Shown here one piece after another: positions 12,360-25,100 of a stretch of DNA of 64,000 bases (position 1 is the stretch's first letter; the number at the start of each line of letters is the position of its first letter). Origin of the DNA: Isoetes taiwanensis (Eukaryota > Streptophyta > Lycopodiopsida > Isoetales > Isoetaceae); assembly GCA_021234155.1 (NCBI GenBank), contig JAJEKV010000080.1:4481594-4545593 (forward strand), in the 5' to 3' direction. Position numbers and translations under genes: made by a program. The notes under the pieces were generated by a model. It was not told where the DNA came from, made no database searches, and saw only the letters and a program-made list of their open reading frames with translations.

Positions 12360-13700
12360 TTTTTTGTTTGTGAAAAACCACGCTAAAAAATTACCCATTG
12401 TTTCTAGCATTTTTGGAATAATATTATGCATGGACTTTAGGTGGTGTTTTTTTGCAAAAAGAACGGCAAAAAACTACGCATAGAGCAAATTTTGGGGTTA
12501 TAGTGAAACCACAAGGAAAAAACATGTAAATACCATTTCAATAAAAAGTAGTAGTGGTTCTTGTAAATACCACGCAAGGAAAAAACCTTTAAATACAAAT
12601 GCTTTCATCTCCAAAAGTAGTAGCAGTTTAGGAACCCTACAATGTTACGAAACCATGCAAAAGACCACTACACTTTAATTTAGTCTAAACTTAACTACTT
12701 GGATGTGAAAAGCATTTATGGTTAAGTAGTCTTAAGCACTAGGGGTATATGTTGAGCACGCAATGCATTTAATCATAAACACTATAAGAAACTATGCAGT
12801 CATTGTACAAAGATGTACATGGATAATTAATAAGATTGCTATGGTTTTCATTCATAAACTAAAAGTGCTTCGGATCATAGAAATGTAGTGATTTGTCATC
12901 TTCACCATTGCGTGTATGATTGAAAAAACTATTAGATATTTAGTGGAAAGATTGCAAGTCTTTATATGCAAAAACTTAAGAAGCTTAAGAATAGAAACAT
13001 TAGTGGTTTATCAGCCTTAACGAGTACATCTTGAGTGTAAAGATAGGCATGTTTTCCATGCAATAGTTGGAACGCTTTAGACTAAAAGCCATTAGTGGAT
13101 TACCAACCTTAATAAGTACTACAATACATAAGAAACCATCCACAATCCTTAATAGTTTAGTCTAGTAATTTGAAATGCTTTAGACTATATAGCAATGCTT
13201 GTTTATAAATGATAACCATGAATCTAGTGTACTACAAAGCGATGCATTTCTACAACTAACAATTAGATCTAAGTTTGATAAACATAGTAGTGTTTTAATA
13301 CAATAACCTGAACACTTCAACTAATTAAACAATGGTGATTTACTGCATATAACACATCGCGGGTGTGCATTTACCACAATAACTAACCACATCATAAAAT
13401 CATATAAATAGAGCCGCGACATCAAACCACATCCACAACCACCATATTATACCACATTGGGAAACCCTACCTCTAAAACATTATAATATACCACATCCAT
13501 TTACCAACATAAAATACCACTTTGACAAACACTAGGAAGGAGCCGTTAGCAATTTCCATGCCATAATACCACCCTAGTGAACCTTACAAGAAAACCAAGT
13601 ACTTTAGCCTCATATGGTTTTTAATGAAATTAACCCACAAAGACCCATTGGTTTTGTGGAATTGTTTTCTAGTCATAACCATGGGAAAAACCATGTAGTT
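12360..13700. repeat. Array of 'aaccac' motifs, right arm
   Basis: The reverse complement of the motif at 5686-6420 recurs here: 'aaaaccac', 'taccac' or 'aaccac' appear near 12373, 12509, 12570, 12662, 13373, 13387, 13425, 13440, 13490, 13515 and 13568. The phrases 'accatgcaaaagaccacta' and 'gaaaaaccatgtag' echo the left array. Opposite orientation at the two ends of an 8-kb interval fits subterminal repeats of one large DNA transposon, though the array ends are not sharp. Confidence 0.35.
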
Positions 13701-14460
13701 TTTTTTATTTTGGATGCCTTGTGTGACAAGACATCTGTACTGAGCATCCTTCAGAAATCAAATTTTTGGCTTCTGCGCCAGCAGACATGGAAAGTCGGCC
13801 ATAGCAAAAAAAACAAATTTGTTTGCATTCCAGAGGTCCTTGCCTGACCACCAGTATTTTGAGCAATAAGATTCTCAGAATTTAGTGAAGAGGTCTATGA
13901 AGTTGCATGATTTAGAGGTGCTGCACGTAGCTGTCAAAAAGTATAAGCTTGCCAAGCTATTAGTGGCCATAGGACAAAGATTAATATAAGTTAATAATTA
14001 CCAGTTGTGTAAATGCAGCTCACTATGCTGCATCAAAATAATTATGCACTTGGCATGCAGCAAGCATGGACACCCAGATTGTGTCTGTGGACTGAAACCG
14101 CATCTGAACAATGATGTCTATAGTTTCATCCTTCCATTCCGTCTTTGCAATTAGGCCGACTAGGCATCCATCCAATCGCCAATATCCTCGAATCCTATCA
14201 TCTTTGTTTGTGACCTCAAATCTTGGAGAAACTTAAAAAATATAAACAAGCCACAAGCCACGAAAAGTAGATGCAGGACACGCATTAGAATGCTTTGAAC
14301 AAATGCAAGTAGAGGGGATACCTGCACTTAGGCTATGCTTATGGCTGCAAAGAAGCACTGCATAAGGGTCACATAGTTCATATTTAGATTGTTCACAACT
14401 TAGCAACATTATAGGTTTTCAGAAATAGAATACAGATCAAAATTATATGTCAACTAAGCT
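13701..14460. other. Intergenic, nothing recognised
   Basis: No gene, RNA or repeat structure could be supported on either strand. Confidence 0.4.
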
Positions 14461-14540
14461 ACACCTAGCACACCTGGCAAAAGGTATGTGACTCGCAACT
14501 AGAAGGTTGCGAGTTCAAATTTTGTCTTATGTAACTACCC
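14461..14540 (+). repeat. SINE-like (tRNA-derived) fragment
   Basis: The segment 'agaaggttgcgagttcaaat' resembles a tRNA T-arm / RNA polymerase III B box. Just upstream, 'actcgcaac' pairs with 'gttgcgagt' as a stem. About 35 bp upstream, 'tagcacacctggcaaaagg' is a weak A-box candidate. This is the usual head of a plant SINE, but no poly-A tail or body can be followed. Confidence 0.3.
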
Positions 14541-14544
14541 TTTT

Positions 14545-14766
14545 GCATCCGTGTGACGATCATCTTTTGTACCTACGAGTATAATGTTCGTATGATACGA
14601 ATATCCGTATGGTCGTCACGGTCTAGTGGTACACACTAGTTCTAGAATAGCTATAGCATCCGTGTGACGATCATCTTTTGTACATACGAGTATAATGTTC
14701 GTATGATACGAATATCCATATGGTCGTCACAGTCTAGTGGTACACACTAGTTCTGGAATAGCTATA
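14545..14766. repeat. Tandem duplication of a 111-bp palindromic unit
   Basis: The unit starting 'gcatccgtgtgacgatcat' at 14545 is repeated at 14656 with only a few substitutions (for example ccgtatgg/ccatatgg, cacggtc/cacagtc). Each unit contains an imperfect inverted repeat: gtgacgatcat pairs with atggtcgtcac, and tacgagtat pairs with an 'atacgaat' further in. Each could form a hairpin of about 70 nt. Each unit ends in 'gtctagtggtacacactag'. Confidence 0.85.
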
Positions 14767-15486
14767 TCTCAAGATCGAGACCACCTAGAATCACACTATA
14801 TATAGTTCCATCCCATCGCCATATGAGCTCACAATGGACATTAAATTAATAACTGTCTATCTATTTGTTATCATTCATTCTCATACAAAACCTTGGCCAC
14901 ATTCACTATTAGTATGAAAAAAAAGATCTCGGCCACAGTCACTACTTTTTCGAATTTCAAGATTAGGATTAAACACGCTGGCACTCTCTGTCTTAATCCA
15001 AAGGAAAATATTCTTATTGTGATTGTATGGGTTTATATAAACTTTTGTTACCCTCGTTCTCTGCTGACTTCCAAAACACTTGTGATGATTATCATAACAT
15101 CCTGGGTACCCTAAACTTTAATGTTGTATCTACTTATCTGGATCTTGCTTTAATCATTTGCAAACTTAGCCAGATTGCCTCTAGTCCTAAACCCTCTTAT
15201 TGTATCTTCTTTAAGTGTGTTCATCCATATGTTGCTGGCTCCATGATATCCATGGTATTCTTAATCAAGCTAGCGGAGGCTTCATTCACCAAACACTTTG
15301 ATGTAGTGATCATCACCTGCACAAAATACTTTGATGTAGTGTCAAGCCTCATCTGCACTAGGAATATGTTGTTCTGGAGTGTCACCTTCTGGTCATTCTT
15401 GACAAAGTGTGCGAGCAACTTCAAGAATGTTGTTTGTACTATATTGAAGTAAGTAATTTTTTCTATGTTGATCCGTATGCAACATG

Positions 15487-15580
15487 CAGAATAGATTACC
15501 ATTTCAAGGCATCCAAACACACTTGGTTAAAAGAATAGATTACCACTTCAAGGCATCCAAACACACTTGGTTAAAAGGTG
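15487..15580. repeat. 44-bp tandem duplication
   Basis: The unit beginning 'gaatagattaccatttcaag' at 15489 is repeated at 15533 with one substitution (catttc/cacttc), including 'catccaaacacacttggtt' in both. The near identity points to a recent event. Confidence 0.9.
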
Positions 15581-16499
15581 CAAATGATAGTTAAGATTTT
15601 TAAAGGCATTAGGATTGGGATGTTAAAATTTACTTTATTAGTGTGGCCTACAAGGATATTGCTTTTCTTAAGGTGATGGAGAGAGAATTGGACATAGTAT
15701 TTTCAAGGTGGTGATGGAAGAGGCACTCTAGATGACGTTCTTCCGACGTGCATGCACTTTGCCATTAAAAATGTAAATTATTGCCAAAATTTATTCGGCC
15801 ACATATCCACATGTTTGGCCACATTGTAAAATATCTCCTTTAAGCAACATGTATAAGGACCACTAAAAAAATAAACATGTGAGATTGTACAAGAACCATT
15901 TTCACTTTGGATAGGTGGAAAGGAATAATTAGAAGAAAAGAACTTTGTAGCATGATGGAAGAACATTCTTATGCTTTAAAATCTCTTAAAACACATCTAA
16001 GACTGTAAGCTTTCCAACATTTGCATGAGTAAAGGAGCGACATGGACACACAACATAAAATATAGGCTACTTGTAATAAAATATTGCATTGACTTTGATC
16101 TTTCGATAGGATCAGATCTCAAACCCTAAGCAGGTGACTTTGTCCAGTATCAAGTATTGGATTACAATATGGGATGAAACAATGACGTGCATAGGCAGTA
16201 TAGAGGCAGCCGCTTAAGCAGAGACAAGGAGGCAATTGTGCCACAAACATTTGGACAGTAGGGGGTGAAACACGAGACCAAGAAGATTATAAACATGAAT
16301 TACTGTCGCATTGCAAGCGAAGGGGGGAGGAGATGAAAAGCAATGAGAGACGACGACGACGGCGGCGATAATGACGACAAATTTGGGCTCCATTCAAGTC
16401 CTCAAGGCAAAAGGCTCAGGACATGAAGTGGGACACCAACTAGGTCCACTACAAAGTGCAACATATATACAAACAAAAGCAAACCCATACAGACAACCA
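15581..16499. other. Upstream intergenic region of the ARF gene, nothing recognised
   Basis: AT-rich at first, becoming more mixed toward 16300, where a 'gacgacgacgacggcggcg' run occurs at about 16345. No coding exons could be supported. One GAGACA (auxin response element core in reverse) lies at 16221-16226. Confidence 0.35.
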
Positions 16500-16840
16500 G
16501 GAAATGACGAGAAATATTTATATCGCCCACGTGTTCGCCGGAAAATAACCGTTGCCGCCGGAGGCTCACGGCCGGTTAAAATCCGTTTGCCGGCCGGCCG
16601 AGTACCGGCGGGACCCCCCGGCTTTTTCTTTTTGGTGCCTTCCGTCACCCTCAGTCAGCCTTTTGGCAATTTGACGGCTAAAGATTCCGACGCAGCGTAC
16701 GTGGACTTATCTTCTCCGTTAAAGTCCACTGTGTGTTCTGGGCAGACAGGCAGACACAGGCAGACGCCATAGCCGGGGAGCTCTCTGTTGTTGGTATTCT
16801 GTTCGGTTTCTGGCAAGCCATAAGATCGATCCATCTTCCT
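16500..16840 (+). promoter_or_regulatory. GC-rich putative ARF promoter / 5' UTR region
   Basis: A local CpG-rich island in an AT-rich setting lies upstream of the ARF exons. It contains a CACGTG G-box at about 16529, several CCGGC/GCCGG blocks (16545-16615) and CT-rich runs. No clear TATA box is visible. A GAGACA AuxRE core lies downstream at 17085-17090 in the presumed first intron. ARF control by auxin-responsive sites is known in the family, but here it is only suggested by these motifs. Confidence 0.4.
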
Positions 16841-16941
16841 AAGCATTTAGCATGGCTTTCCTGTTCCTTTCCATAAATTCTAGCTCAAATGCTCGAAAAA
16901 CTGGCCCTTCTTAGCCCGATCGGCTTCATCCAGGGCTTAGC

Positions 16942-19900
16942 TATGAAATCTGGTGCCCATTCCAGGTTTTGGCACTTGGGTTCCATATCTTTTGGGCTCT
17001 TCGGTTTTAATTTGAGTCAGGAATGTTGTGACAAGACGCAGAAACATGAAGGACTTAATAATACAGTCTGGTTGCCATTTGCTTGAGACAGTGATCGAGA
17101 TTCGTCGGATAAGTAACTGGCCCGGCTAATACTTTTGTTTGGACATAAGAAAGACGTGCTGCTAAGTTAGAGACTACAATGCCTGACAACTTAAAGTCCT
17201 GAACTGCATTGCCTAAAGACTGTAATGCGGAGCTCCAGAAAGTGTGTAATACAAAGATGCGAGAAAACTTAGTATAAGATGCAGCTTGCACAGTGGTTTG
17301 GCCAAATGTCTGATAGAAATAGCAGTAGTGCTTTTGCACAATCCAACGGAACCGGCACTTGGTTCTGCTGAAAGGCTTCAACGACACTGTTCATCTATAA
17401 GCCCTCTAAGACGACAGATTCGAGTCTTCCTTTCCCAATTCCGGCCTGAGACGGCTTTCGAAACGAGATGGAAGGTATGGTCTTGAACATCGCTCTGAAT
17501 GGCTTCCAAATTTTTCGCTCCTAAATACAGCATTGAAGTATTCGCTAATGGATTATCATAAGACACCATGCATACGCTTATCGATAGAAATCCAGGCTGG
17601 GTTGTATAATCTGTTAGATTTGTGTTCCTATCGAATTGGAAAATATAACAAAAACAAGCACCTCAAGTTTACACCTCCTCTTAAGTAGGTAAAATGCTCA
17701 AGGATGTTGCATTCATGATATTAATGTACAACACATTGCTCCATGGACGTAAAAGAAAGACTGGTTAGTGTTATTTTCCTTGGTTGCTCAATCAAAATAG
17801 TTGTATCCACAGGTGAGAAAAAAGGACTGAATGCAGAATTATGGCTCGCATGTGCTGGCCCCTTGGTGACTTTACCTGCTGTTGGCAGCCGAGTGGTATA
17901 TTTTCCTCAGGGGCACAGCGAGCAGGTAAAATTAAAATTATTTTGTATCAACTAACTTATTCATGTCAATATTTACTCAGACAGTTTCTTGGCCTTCAGG
18001 TAGCTGCTTCAACACAAAAGGAGGTTGATGCTCATATTCCAAACTATCCCAATCTCCCACCTCAGTTGATCTGCCAACTGCACAATGTCACATTGCATGT
18101 AAGAATATCTTGGATGCTTATGGTAGTCTTGCTGGAGCTAACATTGTTATGGCATTTCAGGCAGATCTAGAAACAGATGAAGTATATGCTCAAATGACTT
18201 TGCAACCTATCCCAGGGGTAAACTATCTCCATTTTAGTTCTTCTTTAGGCTAAGGCTTATTCTAAAAACTCAACCTTGTTTCTGCAGCAAGAAAAGGCTT
18301 CATTCATGACTTCAGATTTAGGCAGGCCAAATAAACAACCAAATGAACATTTTTGCAAGACACTGACAGCAAGTGATACCAGCACCCATGGCGGTTTTTC
18401 TATCCCACGTCGAGCAGCAGAAAAAGTTTTCCCTCCACTTGTATGTTGACATCCATTTCATGCTTCTTATACAGAACTAAGCAAACACAGGGTATCTCAT
18501 TTTAAATGGGGACATAATAAACACAGGATTTTAGCCAACAGCCACCAGCCCAGGAAATTATCGCAAGGGATTTACATGATGTTGAATGGCATTTTCGTCA
18601 TATCTACCGCGGTGAGCACTTGAAAAATTTTGGGCACGAAATTTTCTTAAGCGTTGCTCTAACCATTTGAAAGTTTTGGCTTCCAGGCCAGCCACGCCGT
18701 CATCTTCTCACGACAGGGTGGAGCGTGTTTGTTAGTGCCAAGAGGCTACAAGCTGGTGATTCTGTCTTATTTATCAGGTTTTCATCTGCTTCATTCTTCT
18801 CTGTTTCGTAGTTTTAAGGTGTTGTCTTCTTTTTCTAAAAATCCCCCTGGCAATGCTTTTTCTGAAATATAGGGATGAGAAAAATCAGATCCTTTTGGGT
18901 ATCAGACGTGCGAACCGTCAACAACCATCTGCTCCATCATCCTTTTTATCTAGTGACAGCATGCATATTGGAGTTCTTGCTGCTGCTGCGCATGCGCATG
19001 CTACAAGTAGTCGTTTTACGATATTTTATAATCCAAGGTGAATTACAGAATTGTCCTATACAACTTTCAATTCAAAACACTGTTGATTTGTGAAATAAGA
19101 TGTAAAGTCTACATTCAGGGCAAGCCCATCAGAATTTGTCATCCCACTTTCCAAGTACCAGAAAGCAATATATGGTGTTCAAGTGTCGGTTGGGATGCGC
19201 TTCAGAATAGTCTAGACATATAATTGTTGTTAGAAATCACCAAGAAAGAAAAAATACATAGTACAATAATGTCAATCTTCCGAACAGATATACAGGTACA
19301 ATAACAGGCGTTGGTGACCTCGACCCTGTCAGATGGCCAAATTCATGTTGGAGATCCCTCAAGGTAACAGCAACGTTAGGACCCTGACACCAACTGCCAC
19401 TTTGTGTTATGTAATTGTTTTTCTAACAATAGGCATGATAAACACTCAATGGCAGGTTGGATGGGATGAATCAACTGCTGGAGAAAGACAACAAAGAGTA
19501 TCATTGTGGGAGATTGAACCTTTTACAACCCCATTTTTAATTTGCTCTCCTTCATTGTCACTGAGAGCAAGACGTCCACGACTACCAGGTAACCTGTTAA
19601 TCAAAATAAAATCTCCGATCAATATATCAATTACTGTAATGAAGATTTTTATTTCATGGTCTTGCAGGTGAGGAAGAAGATATGGAGGCAAATCTGAGGA
19701 AAGCAACAGCTTTGTGGATGAGGGGGGAGAATACTCAGAACATGAACCTTAGCATGGAACATTGGATGCATCTTCAGCAAAGGAGTGACATTATAGCTTC
19801 ACCACATTCTGAATATTATAGAACAATGGCAGCAGCTGCACTTCAGGAGATCAGAAATTCAGATTCCTCCAAGCAACTCTTGCAGGTTCAGAATCAACAA

Positions 19901-21178
19901 GCCTTACAATCTCAACAAATGCAGTTTCTGACACAGTACCAGCAGCAGTTGCCACCTCTAATCCAGCAACAGCAAAATATGCATCAGCAGCAGGCACAAA
20001 TTCAAACTCGCCAACATCAACATGCTCACCATCATCTGAGCCAAAATCAACTCGCACAACAAACAATTAATTCAGAGCCTAAATCTCTTGATCTACCACC
20101 TTTAAAAGGGTCAGGCTTTGTGGAATCTGAAATCAACTCCATTGCACCCCCGAGCATGCCCGTTACACCTAGCATCATAAGCAGATCTCAAGCACCGTTG
20201 GAGCCTGAAAGAGGTCACAGTCATTATCCAACTGTGGCGCGTCAAGACAATGCTGTGGCTGAGCACTCAAGGCTGTTATCTGAAGCTGTTCAGGATCCTC
20301 AAATCTCAAATGCATGGTTCTCAATAGAAAGAGAAGCAAGCCAATTAGAGAACCGACCTGGGTCATATCCAATTCCACATTCGGATCTTGCAGGCCAAAA
20401 TAACCTTTCAAATTTACCCCTCCATTTATTTGGAGTAAATATTGATTCCCCACTCACGAGTGTAAGTGCATCCATATCCATGAACAAGCAGAAGGATATG
20501 CCAAATCAATTTTCTGGAGGAACTTTACTTGATGGAGCAGTTTGTTCATCTTCCAACGCTGACCTTCCAATCAATTCTTCTATGGTCATAAACTCAAGCA
20601 TCGATGAGAATGGAATCCTGCAACCTAGCTCAGATCAGCAGCAATACCAAGCAGCTGTTAGAACATTCACCAAGGTTTGCGCTTGCTCTTGCTGAAAAGC
20701 CAAAGTTTGCTTTTCTTATGGTTATCTCAAGTTCAAAATCCACTTTCCAGGTTTATAAGCTAGGATCTGTTGGGAGATCCCTGGACATCACACGCTTAAG
20801 GAATTATGAGGAACTTAAGAGGGAGCTTGCTCGAATGTTTGGTTTAGAAGGACAACTTGAAGACCCTCTCACATCTATATGGCAGCTTGTCTTCATTGAC
20901 AATGAGAGTGACATTCTTCTTGTAGGCGACGATCCCTGGGAGTAAGTTCATCGTTTTTTCTTTTCTGGCACTAAATTTAATCTCTCTACCAGGCTAAACT
21001 GTTTGCATATTTCGACAGTGAATTTGTTAGCTGTGTACGATGTATTCACATCATGTCACAGTCTGAGGTGCTGCAAATGAATCAGAAGCAAATGGAATTG
21101 TTGACAACACCAATAAGGCGACCTGCATTTGGCAATTGCGATAACATAGGTGACTTGCCCGGATCAATGGAGCAATAA
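16942..21178 (+). CDS. ARF: Auxin response factor, class A (activator type), with a lesion in exon 9
   Basis: ARFs are nuclear B3 transcription factors that bind auxin response elements and are held by Aux/IAA repressors. Exons: 17813-17925, 18000-18098, 18161-18217, 18288-18440, 18527-18611, 18687-18777, 18873-19037, 19119 to about 19212, 19288-19363, 19456-19588, 19668-20674, 20751-20941, 21019-21178. Order: dimerisation segment ([10 protein letters not shown]), B3 domain ([36 protein letters not shown]), ancillary domain, Gln-rich middle region typical of activators, then PB1 (conserved Lys in [12 protein letters not shown]; acidic face [17 protein letters not shown]). The first exon is uncertain: ATGAAATCTG at 16942-16951 joins in phase to give MKSGEKKG, and an unspliced start at 17743 is also open. 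Exon 9 hits TAG at 19213-19215 after GMRFRIV, and no in-phase GT donor follows. All other exons are clean. The gene ends 973 bp from the convergent GC1 gene. Confidence 0.9.
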
Positions 21179-22151
21179 GTGTACATTATATCCAATATGT
21201 TGGCTTTGCTTTCAAGAACATGGAGTTGTACAATACGCAGTGTTGAAGGCAGATTTCCCTTGCTTCAAACTTGATACAGAGAGTTATCTTCTGCTTCCAT
21301 AGATTGTAGATTTAGGTGTACATGAAAGAGTGGATTTTTGTAGATGTCATTAGTATTGTATTCTCTGAGCCTAGAAATATAGGCTTTTTTTAGCAGTGTG
21401 TGGGTCTTACCCTGCCTGGACGAGTCCAGTGATTTTGTTTATGTATATAGCCCTATGGACTGCCCATAGCTTCTTACTAATGGGTGTCACAACAGTAACT
21501 TTTATATGTATTATATTGTGTTCTTACATGGTGTGCTAATTAGAGGCGGCATCTTTTTTTACGAGATTGTAAGTGCAACCTAATAATTGTTCTTTAGAAT
21601 GCTTGTATCAGGTGGATGTTTTACGCCTGTAAATTAAATTAGAATTTTGGCGAAAATAATTGAAGGAAACAAGGAATTTACAGCTAATTTCAAGGACAAA
21701 TAACCATAAAGATGATAATCCAAACATCCGGTCCATGTATCATGAAAGTTAGAAAAGGTACCGAAAATAAAGAGCCTTGGACCCCGCTACGTTTTAATTT
21801 TATGGCTTAAGGTCATTCTCACATCTTCTGTCGTATGTTCCACATTCATGATACCATATAGGTATTAATAATATATATTATTCAATTAAACTTATTTATG
21901 TTGACTTCAAGATCAGTCCTCAGGCTGTCAACGTTCTGTTAGGCAGTAGGCGCACTAGAAATTGGTGCATTACGTCACAAAGTGGTAGCATGTTAAGTAA
22001 TGTACTTGTGAGACAAGCCATCAATAAGGCCTTTGACTCGGACCATTTTACAAGTACTATGCAATTAAAGTAATCAAGGTGATTAATGCGCCTTACAACG
22101 ACAGAAAGGCATGTTTGAAAGCAGAATACATTCTTTATGTACATCACATCC
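21179..22151. other. Convergent intergenic region (ARF and GC1 3' ends)
   Basis: This holds the 3' UTRs of two convergent genes. No further gene is visible. The 20-kb junction is free of obvious repeats, unlike the rest of the window. Confidence 0.5.
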
Positions 22152-25100
22152 TCAAGAAAGAATATCTTGAAGAGCAGCTGTTACAACTGGATACTTGAAC
22201 GAGAAATTCAAATCTTGTAACCTCTTTGGGACCACCTTTTGGCCATCAAGAACCTAAGGAAAAGTAGGGAATGAACTTGAAAGGAAATAATATGAAATAT
22301 TGAGAAAATGACTAGGATGCACCTGGACATACCACACTAGCGCCTTCTGCTAGAACTAGTCTTAGTGCAAGTTCTGGTACTGGAAGCCATGATGGTCGTC
22401 CCAAAATAGCACCCATCACATTGCACAGTTCACCCATACGTACTGGATATGGAGCTGTGGCATTTAGTACACCTGATAAAATGACTGTTTTAGAAAAATT
22501 GCTTGGTAAACTACTGGCAAAAAATTGATTCAACATGATCACCGCTGTCTTAGAAAATCCACATTCAGTGACTGTCTACTCGTCTGGTATATTTACATCC
22601 TCAACTATATTCACTTTATATGCAAACAGACGAAGAGATGAAAAATATTTCAGAAAGCTAAGAAGGTGCATGCCCCTGGCTACAATAAATGATGTCATCA
22701 GGCCACAAAAAGATCAGGATAATCATTTTCCCGGTGGGTGTCCGTCTATGATAGATATTAAAGCCAGGGAGAGCCACACTACGCCAACAAACCAAAAGAT
22801 TAGCTGGTAGCGCATCCATATGGCCTTTATGACATAACTATGTCTGTCATGAGGACAGCAGATGCAAGTTCTTAATAATTGCTTCTTATCATCTTGCCTT
22901 TCAAAAGAAAACATATGCAGGCAAGAAGAACGCATATGCCCTAGAACATGTTTACCCATATGCTGCCCAATAAATTTGAACAGATCTAATCTATAGTAGC
23001 TTAATAGTGTGCACTAGTGGCTCAGCTGATGGGCTTCTAAATATACAGTCTTTGACTGACAGTTCAAGCATGCAACATTCTGTAATAGCTTCAAGACAAG
23101 TACATGAATATGAAATTGAAATAGAGGACATCAAACCATATTACAGTCTCGGACAAAGCATAGTTACCATCGTATGCAGGATTTGTAAGTGCCTGAGCTA
23201 TAATCGAAACAATATCTTCACGATGAATCCAGGAACACCTGCACATGCACTGACAAAGATAATGCAACTATAGTTGGGCTGCATGTTATTGACTATTCAG
23301 AACATTACTCAGGCAGGCTAACTATGGATCAAACGTATGATTTTTTCATACCATTGGTTTCCAGAACCTAAAGGACCGCCAGCAAACAGCTTAAACAATG
23401 GAACCATTTTCGCTGCAAATCATAAACATCCGTGTTGACAAAAAGTTAATAGGACAATTTTTCATCTGTAAACAAGATTATAGACATACATCAAATCAAC
23501 AAAGGAAATATGTTAGTTTGATGCTTCCAATCCATAATCTAAGGTAATTGAAGTTAAGCATTAAATGATGTTACAAAGATGTTACACGTGCTTCAGACAT
23601 ATCATACTGGCATTGTCATTAAAAAGTAGAAACATCTTTTCTGCAATCATCCTAGCCTTAAAAATAACTGCAAAGACGTGATTGTACAGCAAGCCACAAA
23701 TTTGATCTGAGAATACACACCTACAGCTCCACCATCTTTATCAAGAACAATGCCAGTACGCAGAAGCACCAGTCTTACATTAGTATTGACCTGCTTGGCT
23801 GCTGATTCCCATTCTCTACAAACCTAATAAGGTGCATATATGTAAAATATCTACAGGAATTAGCACAGTGAACAGTAATTGTTAAAATGTGCTAAGCTGT
23901 CTGTTTACTCTCACCTCTGCAAGGTAATCGGTTCCCGATGATCCCTTTTCATCAAAAATTGTGCTTTCGCTTGTTCCTGTATGTTGAAAAATCTTAAAAA
24001 GCAACAAAAATAAGGACGAACTAGGAATCAAACTTTGACTACATGCACAAGACTCTTGAAGCGATGATACTTGAGAATAGTAATGCTTTTTCAAATGCAA
24101 TTCTCAACATTGTTGAACTCATTTTTTCTCTAGACCGGGGCAACAGACTCCATTTCCAAAACCCAATATGAACATTCTGAGCAACACTGATGCTCATTTT
24201 ATCAACAGGAATATGCGAATTATATAAACGCATATATGTCCATATATTTTTATTCCAGGTATTCTTGAGGTGTATTCTCAACAAAATTCTAGTCCCATCC
24301 AAAAGTGAGAGAAGTCCTAAGAGAAAATAGAAGTCACCTTAGAGTTATTATATTTCAGGTGTTTAAGCCTCCTTCAGAACAAAAAAAGACAGAAACGAAG
24401 ACTTAATAGAGTAAAGAACATAAAATCAGTAGACATAAGGTACCTAGGAAATTGACTAATTCGTTTAAAATACGATCTCAGTCATAGCCATTGATATACT
24501 CTAATGCTCCTCCTGAAACTGAATGAAGATTCAAAGTTCTCAACTGCATTTGCTCCTTTACGAAGCAATTGCTTGCCACTTCTTGTCCTTTGTCAGCTCA
24601 GTTGCTCTGAACCATCCAAATATAACTGACCAGACATACAATGGAACTGTAGCTTGAAGTAGATGTATGACCACAATACCGATTGAATGCCTTTACACAT
24701 AGATTTGAACTATGATTCAGTTGTGATTTGTGATTGTTTCTTAATGACCCAGTAAGTTTACTGCGCCCCAATTTAGCATTAGAGTAGACTACTTCTCATT
24801 CAAATTCATTTCCTGAGAAGCATTATGTACAACTGCAAGCTGATTTTTATTGTAGAATCATTAGATTGCCATTAAACATCATTCTCTTGGATTTTTCTGA
24901 TTATTCTTCCTTATAACTAACCTGGAATAAATGCCAGCCTGGACTTTATGATAAGTTAGAAAACCTATAAAATGCTTTGATAATGTGAATCTCAGATTCG
25001 TCTTCCTGCACTATGGTAAGGTTTGTTCCTCCTCCACTCTTAACAGTTGACCATGTTATATTTATTCAATGATACTTTGATAAGTATAATTGTCAAAACC

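Noticed and set aside
14545-14766. CRISPR-like repeat pair
   Set aside because: Only two contiguous 111-bp copies without spacers in a plant nuclear setting; a simple tandem duplication.
16371-16772. 133-codon plus-strand frame upstream of the ARF
   Set aside because: It lies in the CpG-rich promoter/5' UTR region, has no family motif and has a shadow frame on the other strand; most likely non-coding.
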